Positions 25,353 to 34,181 of a stretch of 64,000 bases of DNA are shown here, one piece after another. The translations under genes and the position numbers were made by a program. The DNA comes from Nonomuraea terrae (lineage in GTDB: Bacteria > Actinomycetota > Actinomycetes > Streptosporangiales > Streptosporangiaceae): contig NZ_SMKQ01000003.1 of assembly GCF_004348995.1 (NCBI RefSeq), positions 62,001 to 126,000 of the forward strand. Reading direction: 5' to 3'. Numbering within the stretch: position 1 is the first letter of the stretch; every line of letters starts with the position of its first letter. The notes beneath the pieces were generated by a model. That model worked only from the letters and a program-made list of their open reading frames with translations. It had not been told where the DNA came from and searched no databases.

Positions 25353-25442
25353 GTGACTCCCAAAGGGATGAGGCCCAGGGCCACCGCCCCGAGAGCCGTT
25401 GAACGGGGCTGAGTGTACTCAGTCCAGGTCAGCGCCGTGCGC

Positions 25443-25709
25443 TCAGTCCGGCAGGTCGACCCGCAGCGTCACCGTGCCCCGCATGTCGAGCCAGGCCCTG
25501 CCGGGCCCGCGGACGAGCCGCAGGACCACCTCCTCGCAGCCGGGGCAGCGGCCGACCAGGCCGGGGTCCGGGCCGTAGACGTGCAGGGAGCCGATGGGGC
25601 CGGTCAGGCCGCAGTTGGCGCAGCGGCCGGTGGCGGTGGTGACGTCCACGGCGAAGAGCTCGCCCAGCGGACCGGCCAGCGTGTTGCCGTCGAGGTGTTC
25701 TGCGGTCAT
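25443..25709 (-). CDS. DUF6510 family zinc-ribbon protein
   Basis: 88 residues from the ATG at 25709. DGNTLAGPLGELFAVDVTTATGRCANCG and GLVGRCPGCEEVVLRLV contain two CxxC knuckles, which should bind one zinc or an iron centre. I recognise the pattern as the family found beside ferredoxin reductase and sulfite-oxidase-like genes in actinobacteria. The function is unknown. Its ATG lies one base after the stop of the flavin reductase gene, so the three genes form one operon. Confidence 0.8.
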   Translation of the reverse strand: MTAEHLDGNTLAGPLGELFAVDVTTATGRCANCGLTGPIGSLHVYGPDPGLVGRCPGCEEVVLRLVRGPGRAWLDMRGTVTLRVDLPD

Positions 25710-25710
25710 G

Positions 25711-26436
25711 TCAGCCTCCGGTAGGGCCGAAACGCTCGGTTCTGATGCGCTCCGACGCGTGTCCCAGCGCGAGGAGCAGGTCGGCCGCCGCCTCCACGAA
25801 GCCGGTCGGCCCGCACACGAAGCAGTCGGGCCCGTGCCCGGCCGGCCAGCCACCCTCGGCCAGGTCGGCCAGCATGATGCGGCCCGCCGGGCGTGACGCG
25901 CCCTCGGGCACGGTCCGCGTGTAGAGGAAGGAGACGTCCAGCCCCGGGTCGGGGCGGCGCAGCTCGTCGGCGTAGTAGGCCCAGTCGGGGCCGCGCAGCG
26001 AGTACACCAGGCGGAACGGCGCCCGGCTGCCCGCCTGCCGGCGCGTCCTGATCATCGCCATCAGCGGCACGATGCCCGACCCGCCGGCCACCAGCAGCAC
26101 CGGCCGCTCGTTCTCCGCCCGCCAGACGAACCAGCCGCCCACCGGGCCGCGGATCTCGACCTGGTCGCCGGCCTCCATGATCTCGGTGAGGTACGGCGAC
26201 ACCTCGCCGTCGGGCACGCTCTCCACGGTCAGCTCGACGTACTCGCCGTCGGCGGGACCGGCCAGCGAGTAGCTGCGCTGCGTGCTGTAGCCGTCCTCGG
26301 CCGTCAGCCGGACGTCGACGTGCTGGCCCGCGAGGTGTCCCGGCCAGCCGGGCACCCGGAAACGCAGTGTGCGCGCGGTCGCGGTCTCGGGCGTGCTGCC
26401 CACGAGCTCGGCCGCCCGCCAGACCAGGCGGCGCAC
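25711..26436 (-). CDS. FAD-binding oxidoreductase (ferredoxin-NADP reductase fold)
   Basis: 241 residues from a GTG at 26436. The FAD motif RSYSLAG, the NAD(P) motif VAGGSGIVPLMAM and the C-terminal CGPTGFVEAAADLLL show a complete two-domain FNR module without an attached [2Fe-2S] domain. The GTG overlaps the stop of the upstream molybdoprotein by one base (TAGTG). It should pass electrons from NAD(P)H to, or accept them from, the molybdoprotein encoded just before it. Confidence 0.88.
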   Translation of the reverse strand: MRRLVWRAAELVGSTPETATARTLRFRVPGWPGHLAGQHVDVRLTAEDGYSTQRSYSLAGPADGEYVELTVESVPDGEVSPYLTEIMEAGDQVEIRGPVGGWFVWRAENERPVLLVAGGSGIVPLMAMIRTRRQAGSRAPFRLVYSLRGPDWAYYADELRRPDPGLDVSFLYTRTVPEGASRPAGRIMLADLAEGGWPAGHGPDCFVCGPTGFVEAAADLLLALGHASERIRTERFGPTGG

Positions 26437-27047
26437 TAGTCGCCCTCGTAGCGCTGCTCGCGCCAGGGGTCGCCGTAGTTGTGGTAGCCCGCGGTCTCCC
26501 AGAAGCCGGGGCGGTCGTCGTCCAGCAGGCGGATGCCGCGCACCCACTTGGCCGACTTCCAGAAGTACAGGTGCGGCACGAGCAGCCGGGCCGGGCCGCC
26601 GTGCTGCGGCTGCAGCTCCTCGCCGCCGAAGCGGTGCACGATCCACGCCTTGCCGTCGAGCAGGTCCTCCAGCGGCAGGTTGGTGGTGTAGCCGCCGTAG
26701 GAGTGGACGAGCGCGTAGTCGGCGGCGGTGTCGACGTTCTCGAGGAGCGTGTCCAGGGAGACGCCTTCCCAGGAGGTGTCCAGCTTGGACCACTCGGTGA
26801 CGCAGTGGATGTCGACCGTCGGCGTCTCCTGCGGCAGGGCCAGGAACTCCGGCCACGTCCAGCGGTGGGTCACGCCGGCCTCGGTGTCGATGGCGAACTC
26901 CCACCGCTCGGGCGGGACGCGCGGGGTCGGCCCCGCCGACAACACCGGGAAGTCCTCGACCAGGTACTGGCCGGGCGGCAGCCGGTCGCCCTCGTCTCTG
27001 CGTCTGCCATGGAAACCGCGCGAAATGATGCTCACAAAGCCCCCCAT
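26436..27047 (-). CDS. Sulfite oxidase-like molybdopterin-dependent oxidoreductase
   Basis: 203 residues with no signal peptide. The molybdopterin domain carries the catalytic cysteine at 82 in VDIHCVTEWSKLDTSWEGV, WPEFLALPQ, and the motif GGPARLLVPHLYFWKSAKWVRGI near the C-terminus. This cytoplasmic short form is related to MsrP/YedY and YuiH, which reduce sulfoxides or oxidise sulfite; the true substrate is not known. It heads an operon with a flavin reductase and a DUF6510 protein, which together would make a soluble electron-transfer chain. Confidence 0.9.
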   Translation of the reverse strand: MGGFVSIISRGFHGRRRDEGDRLPPGQYLVEDFPVLSAGPTPRVPPERWEFAIDTEAGVTHRWTWPEFLALPQETPTVDIHCVTEWSKLDTSWEGVSLDTLLENVDTAADYALVHSYGGYTTNLPLEDLLDGKAWIVHRFGGEELQPQHGGPARLLVPHLYFWKSAKWVRGIRLLDDDRPGFWETAGYHNYGDPWREQRYEGD

Positions 27048-27082
27048 GCCCCTATTTGGGCCGTTTCATCAGGAAGTATCCC

Positions 27083-27745
27083 TCAGAGGTGTGTGCGCGG
27101 GGTCACCAGGCCGGACTCGTACGCGAGGACCACGAGCTGGGCGCGGTCGCGGGCGCCGAGCTTGGTCATCGCCCGGCTGACGTGGGTCTTGGCGGTGGTC
27201 GGGCTGATCACCATGTGGGCGGCGATCTCGTTGTTCGACATGCCGCGGGCCACCAGCGCGGTCACCTCCCGCTCGCGGTTGGTGAGCACCTCCAGCCCCT
27301 TCGGGTCGGGCTCGGGGCGGCGGGACACGAACTCGCCGATCAGCCGGCGGGTGATCGCGGGCGCCAGCAGGGCGTCGCCGCGGGCCGCCACCCTGACGCC
27401 CTGGAGCAGGTCGTCGGGCTCGGTGTCCTTGATCAGGAAGCCGCCCGCGCCCGCCCTGAGGGCGTCGAAGACGTACGCGTCGAGGCCGAAGTTCGTCAGG
27501 ATCACCACGTGGACGCCGCTCAGCCGCTCGTCCGCGGCGATCCGCCGGGTGGCCTCGATGCCGTCCATCACCGGCATCTGGACGTCCACGAGGGCCACGT
27601 CCGGGCGGTGTTCGACGGCGAGCGCGACGGCCTGCGCGCCGTCGGCGGCCTCGGCCACCACCTCGATGTCGTCCTCCGCGTCCAGCAGGGCGCGGAAGCC
27701 GGCGCGGATGAGCGCCTGGTCGTCGGCGAGCAGCACGCGGATCAC
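27083..27745 (-). CDS. NarL/LuxR-family response regulator
   Basis: 220 residues. The receiver has DD at 8-9, the phospho-acceptor D54 (VALVDVQMPVMDG), the switch Thr (VVILTNFG) and the conserved Lys (LIKDTEPDD). The LuxR helix-turn-helix is at about 150-210 (LTNREREVTALVARGMSNNEIAAHMVISPTTAKTHVSRAMTKL). It overlaps the sensor kinase stop by 4 bp and works with it as a pair. Confidence 0.94.
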   Translation of the reverse strand: MIRVLLADDQALIRAGFRALLDAEDDIEVVAEAADGAQAVALAVEHRPDVALVDVQMPVMDGIEATRRIAADERLSGVHVVILTNFGLDAYVFDALRAGAGGFLIKDTEPDDLLQGVRVAARGDALLAPAITRRLIGEFVSRRPEPDPKGLEVLTNREREVTALVARGMSNNEIAAHMVISPTTAKTHVSRAMTKLGARDRAQLVVLAYESGLVTPRTHL

Positions 27746-28887
27746 GAGCGGTCTCCCAGCGGCAGTTCGGCGCGTACGGTGAAGCCGCCCTCGGGGCGGG
27801 GGCCGGCCAGCAGCCGGCCGCCGAGCGCCGTCACGCGCTCGCGCATGCCGGTCAGGCCGACGCCGGGCACGGGGGGCTCGTCAGGGGTGGCCCGGCCGTC
27901 ATCCTCCACCTGCACGACCAGCTCGGCTCCGCCGTAGTCGATGCGCACCGACGCGGCGCCGCCGCCCGCGTGCCGGGTGACGTTGGTGAGCGCCTCCTGC
28001 ACGATCCGGTACGCCGCCCGGTCCACCTCGGCGGGCAGCTCGCGCCGCTCGCCGCGGACCGTCACCGTGGCCGGCAGCCCCGCTGAACAGGCCCGCTTCA
28101 CCAGGTCGTCCAGCCGGTCGAGCCCGCTCGCGGGATCAGCGCCCGGGTCTTCGGGATCGCGCAGCACCTCCAAGGTCGCGCGCAGCTCGCGCATGGCGTC
28201 GCCGCTGGCCTCCTGGATGGCGAGCAGTGCCGCGGGCACCTCGTCGCCGCGCTTGCGCGCCAGGTGCACGGCCACGCCCGCCTGCACCTTGATGACCGAG
28301 ATGCTGTGGGTGAGCGAGTCGTGCAGCTCTCTGGCGATCCGCAGCCGTTCCTCGCCCGCCCGGCGGCGCGCGGCCTCCTCGCGGGTCCGCTCCGCCTCAA
28401 GGGCGCGCTGCTCGGCCTGCTCCAGGTACGCCTGCCGGTGCCGGCTCACCGTCCCCGCCACCCCGGCGGCCACGAACCAGCCGAGCAGCAGCGTCGTGTC
28501 CTGGAGGATCCCCAGCGGGTCGCGGTCCGGGGCGGCGGCCAGGTTGCCCGCCAGGCTCGCGCCCAGGAACACCGCCCCCGCGAGCGCCGCGGGCAGCCGC
28601 CGACCGGTCAGTACGACGGCGAACACCGACAGCAGCACCGGGAACGCCGCCGTCGGGCCCGGGTCGACGCGCAGCGCCAGGACGAGCATGCACGGCGTGG
28701 CGACCAGCAGCGACAGCAGGGGCGCCCGCCGCCAGGCCACGAGCGACGCCGCGCCGACGAGCACCGCCGCCAGGTCGAGGGCCTGCGCGCCGGGGACGGC
28801 CAGCACCGTGACCGCGAGCAGGACGGCGACCACGGCGGCGAGGGCGCCGTCCAGGGCCAGGGGGCGCCATCCAGGCAAAGAGGTCAT
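27742..28887 (-). CDS. NarL-type sensor histidine kinase
   Basis: 381 residues from the ATG at 28887. About five hydrophobic helices fill residues 12-150 without a sizeable extracellular loop, so the signal is probably sensed in the membrane. A short coiled coil with EAERTREEAARRRAGEERL leads to the HisKA_3 box RIARELHDSLTHSISVIKVQ with the phospho-His, and the ATPase domain has GGAASVRIDYGG, VEDDGRATPDEPPVPGVGLTGMRERV. It controls the response regulator encoded next. Targets are not evident; the divergent gene at 29081 is a candidate. Confidence 0.92.
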   Translation of the reverse strand: MTSLPGWRPLALDGALAAVVAVLLAVTVLAVPGAQALDLAAVLVGAASLVAWRRAPLLSLLVATPCMLVLALRVDPGPTAAFPVLLSVFAVVLTGRRLPAALAGAVFLGASLAGNLAAAPDRDPLGILQDTTLLLGWFVAAGVAGTVSRHRQAYLEQAEQRALEAERTREEAARRRAGEERLRIARELHDSLTHSISVIKVQAGVAVHLARKRGDEVPAALLAIQEASGDAMRELRATLEVLRDPEDPGADPASGLDRLDDLVKRACSAGLPATVTVRGERRELPAEVDRAAYRIVQEALTNVTRHAGGGAASVRIDYGGAELVVQVEDDGRATPDEPPVPGVGLTGMRERVTALGGRLLAGPRPEGGFTVRAELPLGDRS

Positions 28888-29080
28888 TCTTGAACAGTAA
28901 AGCGTGTTCACCGCGAGGTCATCGGCATCGAGACGGAGGCCCGCACTACTCCCGGCGATGTACGTACGCCGCTCGTGCGCCCCCGGCCGTAACCCCAGGT
29001 GTCTTCCCCGGCACGATTCCCGGCCGCGGCCCGGGGATCACGATGGCCGTCATGGAGACGATCCGAGCAGGAGGCCGGTG

Positions 29081-30079
29081 ATGGCCGGTCGATTCCGTTA
29101 CGTCACACCCGTACGGGCGCGGGACGCCACCGGGCGCACCGCCCGCGTCTACGCCCAGGTCGCCGACGACTTCGGCATGGCCCGCATGCCGGTCTTCCGC
29201 ACGCTGTCGCCGGCGCCGGACGTGCTCGCGGCGACCTGGGCCGTGTTGCGCGAGTCGCTGCTGGCCGGGGATGCGCCCAGGAGCGCGAAGGAGGTCGTCG
29301 CGCTGGGGGTGTCGATGGCCAACCGGTGCCCGTTCTGCGTGGACGCGCACACGACGCTGCTGCACGCCACGGGCGACCACCGGCTCGCCGAGGTCGTCGC
29401 CGGGGGAGGCACGCCCGACGACCCGTTCCACGCCGCGCTGCTGGCCTGGGCGCGGGACGGCGGCCCGGCGCCAGACCCGGCGGCCGAGTACCTCGGGACG
29501 GCGCTCGCGTTCCACTTCATCAACCGGATGGTGTCGGCCCTGCTCACCGAGGATCTGCTGCCTGCCGGGCTGCAGCGCTCGCGCCTGGTCAGGAGCGCGG
29601 GCGGCCGGGCGCTGGCCGGCGCCGTACGTCGTGAACCGCCCGCGGGCGCGAGCCTGCCGCTGGTCGAGGGGCTGCCCGCACGTTCCGAGCCTGCCTGGGC
29701 GGCCGGCACCCCGCTCGGGGCCGCGTACGCCGTGCTCCGGGCCGTGACGGAGGCGGGCGGGGAGCTGCTCTCCGCCGCCGCCCGCGCCGCCGTGCTCGAC
29801 ACGGTGTCCGGCTGGGACGGGACGCACCCGCCGACGAACCGCGCCTGGCTGAACGGGCCCCTGGCGCCGCTCGACGCGGAGGATCGCGCGGGCACCAGGC
29901 TCGCCCTGCTGGTCGCACTCGCCCCGTACCGCGTCACGGACGCCGACGTCGTCGCCTGGCGCGGCGCCCGCCCCGACGAGGACGTGGTGCGCCTGTTCGC
30001 CTTCGCGGCCATCACCGCCACCACCGCACTGGAGCCCCGGCTCGCCGCGACGATGCCGTACCTCGGAGGGCGGTCGTGA
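29081..30079 (+). CDS. Carboxymuconolactone decarboxylase / AhpD-like protein
   Basis: 332 residues from the ATG at 29081, which has AGGAGG 6-11 bases upstream. The AhpD-type redox motif CPFCVDAH (C83, C86, H90) is present, with EVVALGVSMANR before it as in alkylhydroperoxidase-like helical proteins. The length is nearly twice that of a single AhpD domain, and the C-terminal half is a second, Cys-poor helical domain. A role in peroxide reduction or protein thiol exchange is likely. The following membrane-protein gene overlaps by 4 bp (GTGA). Confidence 0.85.
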   Translation: MAGRFRYVTPVRARDATGRTARVYAQVADDFGMARMPVFRTLSPAPDVLAATWAVLRESLLAGDAPRSAKEVVALGVSMANRCPFCVDAHTTLLHATGDHRLAEVVAGGGTPDDPFHAALLAWARDGGPAPDPAAEYLGTALAFHFINRMVSALLTEDLLPAGLQRSRLVRSAGGRALAGAVRREPPAGASLPLVEGLPARSEPAWAAGTPLGAAYAVLRAVTEAGGELLSAAARAAVLDTVSGWDGTHPPTNRAWLNGPLAPLDAEDRAGTRLALLVALAPYRVTDADVVAWRGARPDEDVVRLFAFAAITATTALEPRLAATMPYLGGRS

Positions 30080-30480
30080 ACGCGCAGCGGGCCGCCCGGG
30101 CGGCGTGGGGCGTGCGGTGGCTGCAGGCGCTCAGGGCCGTGGTGGTGCTGCATGTCGCCGCGCTGATGTTCCAGGCCGTCACGGCGGGGATGTTGCTGTC
30201 CTCGCCCGGCGGGCGGGCGCTGCACGAGGCGTCGGGGCAGGCGCTGGTCGTCATCGGGCTCGTGCACCTCGTCGTCGCGCTCCTCGTGTGGCGGCCCGGT
30301 GGCGGCTCGGTGCGGTTCGCCGGGCCGGCGGCGGCGCTGCTGGTGGTCACGGTCGGGGCGATGGCCCTCGGCATGGCGGGCGTGACCACCCTGCACGTGC
30401 CGATGGGGGTGGCCCTGTTCGGCGGCGGCCTCCTGCAGCTCACCCGGGTGATGGCGGCGGCCGGGGCTGCCGGCCCGTGA
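30076..30480 (+). CDS. Small four-helix membrane protein
   Basis: 134 residues from a GTG that overlaps the previous stop codon. Hydrophobic helices lie at about 18-42, 56-71, 80-100 and 103-125, with His residues in helices 1, 2 and 4 (LHVAALMF, GLVHLVVALL, LHVPMGVALF). The histidines recall small DoxX-like or heme-binding membrane proteins, but no family is certain. Coupling to the AhpD-like protein suggests a shared redox function. Confidence 0.75.
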   Translation: MNAQRAARAAWGVRWLQALRAVVVLHVAALMFQAVTAGMLLSSPGGRALHEASGQALVVIGLVHLVVALLVWRPGGGSVRFAGPAAALLVVTVGAMALGMAGVTTLHVPMGVALFGGGLLQLTRVMAAAGAAGP

Positions 30481-30524
30481 GTGGCGGTTCTTCCTCGCCG
30501 CCCGGCCGGGCGACCCTTCTGACG

Positions 30525-30998
30525 CTAGAGCGGGCGTGGGCGGTCGGAGGACGGCCAGACGTACTCGAGGTCGTCGGGGGCGTCGCCGAAGAGGTGGCGG
30601 TAGTGGGCCGGGTTCTTGCGCAGCAGGGCGGAGCGGTGGCTGAGGTGGAGTTTCTCGTCGCCGAGCCACGGCGGCAGCTCGCCGGCCGCCGCCAGCTCGG
30701 CCTGGGTGCGTACGCGCGGCGTGCCCAGGTGTCCGGCCAGCTCGCCCGTCATCGTGGCGGCGCACGTGTCGGGGCGGCCCAGCGCGCACCAGCGGGCGCA
30801 GATCTCCAGCCCGTACCGTACGAGGGCCTCCTCGTAGCCGGTCCACATCTTCACGACCGGGTGGTGGCGCCAGCCGTAGCCGGGAACGGTGAGGGCGCGC
30901 AGGATCTGCAGGGCCTCGACCCGCTGCTTGCCCAACCGCAGCGGGTCGAGCACCGCGGCCGTGGCCGCGAAATCCGGATAAGGCAGGAACGTTTGCAT
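30525..30998 (-). CDS. MSMEG_6728 / pyrimidine dimer DNA glycosylase-like family protein
   Basis: 157 residues. MQTFLPYPDFAATAAVLDPLRLGKQRVEALQIL is the well-conserved start of an actinobacterial family related to phage T4 endonuclease V-like proteins (Pyr_excise), followed by GYGWRHHPVVKMW and SHRSALLRKNPAHYRHLFG. T4-type enzymes cut at pyrimidine dimers using the N-terminal amine and a Glu; whether this short form is active is unknown. It is divergent from the xanthine-dehydrogenase-like gene. Confidence 0.75.
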   Translation of the reverse strand: MQTFLPYPDFAATAAVLDPLRLGKQRVEALQILRALTVPGYGWRHHPVVKMWTGYEEALVRYGLEICARWCALGRPDTCAATMTGELAGHLGTPRVRTQAELAAAGELPPWLGDEKLHLSHRSALLRKNPAHYRHLFGDAPDDLEYVWPSSDRPRPL

Positions 30999-31072
30999 CA
31001 GTACCCCCGCTGACGTGCCCTTTCTCTGCGGATCGTATGGACCGGACGCCGACCGGCGCTCACAATCGGGCC

Positions 31073-33388
31073 ATGGCAGAGGGATATGTCGGCGCGCGGA
31101 CGCCGCGGCGGGAAGACGCCAGACTGCTGACCGGAAAAGGCAGGTACGTCGGCAACGTCCGGCTGCCCGGCACCGTCCACGCCCACGTCGTACGCAGCCC
31201 CATCGCGCACGGCAGGCTGCTCTGCTGCGACGTCAAGGCGGTCCGGGCGGCCGACGGCGTGCTCGACGTCATCACCCGGGTCGACGCGCCCGATCTGCGC
31301 CTCCCCTGCGTGAACGTGCTCCCGGGCCAGCCCTTCACCTCCTACCCGGTGCTGGACGACGCCATCAGGTACGCGGGCCAGCCGCTCGCCGTCGTCGTCG
31401 CCCGCACGCCGGAGGCGGCCAGGGACGCCGCCGACCTGTTCGACCTGGAGCTGGAGGAGCTGCCCGCGGTCGTCGGGGTGGAGCGGGCGCTCGAGGAAGG
31501 CGCGCCGCTGCTCTACCCGGAGGTGGGCGGCAACGTGCTCACCGACTTCACGATGGGTGACCACGACTGCGCGGACGCCGTCGAAGGGGCCGAGCACGTC
31601 GTCGAGATGACGTTCCGGATGGGGCGGCTGTCGCCGTACCCGCTGGAGCCGCGCGGCGTGGTGGCGTCGTACGCCGACGACGAGCTGACCGTGCACATCT
31701 CCTCCCAGGCGCCGCACCACGTGCGCGAGCACCTGGCGGACGCGTTCGGGCTGGCCCACGACCGGGTGCGCGTCGTCAGCCGCGACACCGGCGGCGGGTT
31801 CGGCGCCAAGGAACACGTCTACCCCGACGAGGCGCTCGTGTGCCTGGCCGCGATGCGCGCGCAAGGTCACCCGGTGAGCTGGACGGAGTCGCCAAGTGAC
31901 CGGTTGTTCGCCACACTGCCCGCCCGTGAGGCGGTGCACCGGGCGCGGCTGGCGCTCGACGGCGACGGGCGGTTCGTGGGCATGGACGTCGACGTGCTCG
32001 GCGACCTCGGCGGCCACCTGTCGAACGTCGGCGCCTCGACGTTCGCGGTCACGGCCACGCTGCTTCCGGGACCGTACCGGTTCGACCGGTTCGCCGTACG
32101 GGTGCGCGGGGTGGTCACCACCACCACGCCGGCCGGCTCCTACCGGGGATTCGGCCAGCCCGAGGCCACCCTGACCAGGGAGCGGCTGATCGACGAGGCG
32201 GCCCGCCGGCTGGGCCTCGACCGGGTCGAGCTGCGGCTGCGCAACATGGTGCGGCCGGAGGAGCTGCCGTACACGACCCGGGTCTTCCAGACGTACGACT
32301 CCGGCGACTATCCGAGCGCCCTGCGCACGCTGTGCGACCTCGTGCGGCCGGTCGGCGAGCCCGACGGGCGCAGGCGCGGCGTCGGGTACTCCTGCCACGT
32401 CGAGTCCACCGGCATGGGCCCGTCGATGGATCTGAAGGCCATGGGCATGGAGGCCGGCGGCTACGAGACGGCGGTGCTGCGCATGGAGCAGGACGCGTCG
32501 GTGGTGGTGTCGTCCGGGGTGGTCTCCATCGGGCAGGGCATCGAGACGACGCTGGCCCAGCTCGCGGCCGAGCACGTGGGGGTGCCCATCGAGCGGGTGC
32601 GGGTGGTGCTGGGCGACACGGCGGCGACGCCGTACTCGTCGGTCGGGTCGGTGGCGAGCCGGTCGCTGGCGCTCGGCGGCGCGGCGCTCACCCGGGCCGC
32701 CGCCCGGCTGCGCGACAAGCTGCTCGCCATCGCCGCGCACCGGCTGGAGGCCGACCCCGCCGACCTGGAGCTCGACGGCGACGCCGTACGGGTCAAGGGC
32801 GACCCCAGGGCGTCGGTGGCGTTGCGGGAGCTGGCCACGTCGGCCTGGCGCGGCTGGGACCTGCCCGACGGGCTCGCCCCGGGTCTGGAGGAACGGGTCA
32901 GCTACGACCCGTCGGCCTACACGTTCGCCTACGGCGCCCACGCGGCGGCCGTGGCCGTCGACCCGGAGACCGGGGCGGTCGAGATCGAGGGCTACTGGGT
33001 GGTCAACGACTCCGGCGTGCTGGTCAACCCGGCCGTCGTGGAGGGGCAGCTCCTCGGCGGTGTCGTCCAGGGCATCGGCATGGCGCTGACCGAGGAGATC
33101 GTCTACACCGACGACGGCCAGCCGATCATCGACTACCTGCCGCCGACCACACGCGAGGTGCCGGACATCCAGGTCGTGATGACCGAGACGCCCTCGGCGG
33201 TGACGCCGGGCGGCATGAAGGGCGTCGGCGAGTCGGGCACGATCGGCCCGCCCGCCGCCATCGCGAACGCGGTCGCCGACGCCCTGCCGGAGATCGCGGA
33301 ACGGATCACGTCCGTGCCGCTCACCCCGGCCGTCGTGTGGTCCCTGCTGGAGGTGTCGGCTCTCCCGGCCTGGGAACGTGGAGCCTGA
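31073..33388 (+). CDS. Xanthine dehydrogenase family molybdopterin-binding subunit (orphan large subunit)
   Basis: 771 residues from the ATG at 31073. The full large-subunit fold is present: GARTPRREDARLLTGKGRYVGN at the start, RDTGGGFGAKEHVYPDE, TPAGSYRGFGQPEATLTRERLIDEAAR, VSIGQGIETTLAQLAAEHVGV, and GMKGVGESGTIGPPAAIANAV with the catalytic Glu. CO dehydrogenase-specific CSFR is absent, so it is a hydroxylase of the xanthine/aldehyde type. The usual [2Fe-2S] and FAD subunit genes are not adjacent on either side, so electrons must be accepted by proteins encoded elsewhere. Confidence 0.92.
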   Translation: MAEGYVGARTPRREDARLLTGKGRYVGNVRLPGTVHAHVVRSPIAHGRLLCCDVKAVRAADGVLDVITRVDAPDLRLPCVNVLPGQPFTSYPVLDDAIRYAGQPLAVVVARTPEAARDAADLFDLELEELPAVVGVERALEEGAPLLYPEVGGNVLTDFTMGDHDCADAVEGAEHVVEMTFRMGRLSPYPLEPRGVVASYADDELTVHISSQAPHHVREHLADAFGLAHDRVRVVSRDTGGGFGAKEHVYPDEALVCLAAMRAQGHPVSWTESPSDRLFATLPAREAVHRARLALDGDGRFVGMDVDVLGDLGGHLSNVGASTFAVTATLLPGPYRFDRFAVRVRGVVTTTTPAGSYRGFGQPEATLTRERLIDEAARRLGLDRVELRLRNMVRPEELPYTTRVFQTYDSGDYPSALRTLCDLVRPVGEPDGRRRGVGYSCHVESTGMGPSMDLKAMGMEAGGYETAVLRMEQDASVVVSSGVVSIGQGIETTLAQLAAEHVGVPIERVRVVLGDTAATPYSSVGSVASRSLALGGAALTRAAARLRDKLLAIAAHRLEADPADLELDGDAVRVKGDPRASVALRELATSAWRGWDLPDGLAPGLEERVSYDPSAYTFAYGAHAAAVAVDPETGAVEIEGYWVVNDSGVLVNPAVVEGQLLGGVVQGIGMALTEEIVYTDDGQPIIDYLPPTTREVPDIQVVMTETPSAVTPGGMKGVGESGTIGPPAAIANAVADALPEIAERITSVPLTPAVVWSLLEVSALPAWERGA

Positions 33389-33409
33389 ACGCCGGATCCG
33401 GGGGGAACC

Positions 33410-34114
33410 ATGGAATACCGGGAGATGCTCCATGCGATCGGCCGCATGACGGGGCTGGAGGCGGGGCGGGCGCGGGCGGCGGCCGAGGCCACGCTGACCG
33501 CGCTGGCCCGCTCGCTCGACGAGGAGGACCGGCGCGAGCTCATCGACGCGCTGCCGCCCGAGCTGACGAACGACTTCGCGCTGGACCGTCCGCGCAACGA
33601 CGGCACCCAGGAGGGCTTCGTCCGCCAGGTCGCGCTGCTCGGCCGCCGTCCGCCGGAGCAGGCCCGCATCAGGGCGCAGGCGGTGCTCGCGGCGCTCGCG
33701 GAGCAGGATCCCGGGTTGGTCGCCCGGCTGCACATCCCCGAGCAGGTACGCGGTCTCTTCGAGCCGCCGGGCAGCCGCGGCGTCACCGGGCCCAAGGGTC
33801 ACAGCGCCCCGCTGACGGACGACGAGATCGCCTCGGCGCTGGCCACGCTGCCGAGGTGGAGCGGCGACAGGAGCGGGCTGCGGCGGGTCATCTCGCTGCC
33901 GCCGGAGAACCTGCGGGCCGTCAAGCGCGCCCTCGACCGGATCAAGGCCGGCACCGGCCGCCAGCCCCTCTGTCAACAGACCTCCGACGGGCTGGTCCTC
34001 GTGGTCCGCACGGTGGCGGTCGGCGCTGTGACGGAGCTCGACGTGCGGCTGGCCCGCCGGGTGGACGCCATGATCGAGGAGATAGGCGCCGGCATAGGCC
34101 GCCCTCGGGCGTGA
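33410..34114 (+). CDS. DUF2267 domain fused to a pterin-carbinolamine dehydratase-like domain
   Basis: 234 residues. The first 125 match DUF2267 (YREMLHAIGRMTGLEAGRARAAAEATLTALARSL, LPPELTNDFAL), a helical domain of unknown function. After a Gly/Pro linker, residues about 140-234 (LTDDEIASALATLPRWSGD, LRRVISLPPENLRAVKRALDRIKA) resemble 4a-hydroxytetrahydrobiopterin dehydratase, though the histidine pair of the active enzyme is not visible. The gene starts 22 bp after the molybdopterin subunit and is probably co-transcribed with it. Confidence 0.75.
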   Translation: MEYREMLHAIGRMTGLEAGRARAAAEATLTALARSLDEEDRRELIDALPPELTNDFALDRPRNDGTQEGFVRQVALLGRRPPEQARIRAQAVLAALAEQDPGLVARLHIPEQVRGLFEPPGSRGVTGPKGHSAPLTDDEIASALATLPRWSGDRSGLRRVISLPPENLRAVKRALDRIKAGTGRQPLCQQTSDGLVLVVRTVAVGAVTELDVRLARRVDAMIEEIGAGIGRPRA

Positions 34115-34138
34115 TCTCACGGCGCCGGGCATGATGAG

Positions 34139-34162
34139 GGCCGCGGTGGATCCACCGCGGCC
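34139..34162. terminator. Perfect 24-bp palindrome between convergent genes
   Basis: Positions 34139-34150 are exactly complementary to 34151-34162 (GGCCGCGGTGGA and its inverse). On the plus strand it is followed by a T-containing tract (TTGGGTTCCTTTC). It separates the DUF2267 gene from the convergent DUF2795 gene and is a probable bidirectional terminator. Confidence 0.65.
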
Positions 34163-34181
34163 GTTGGGTTCCTTTCAGAGG

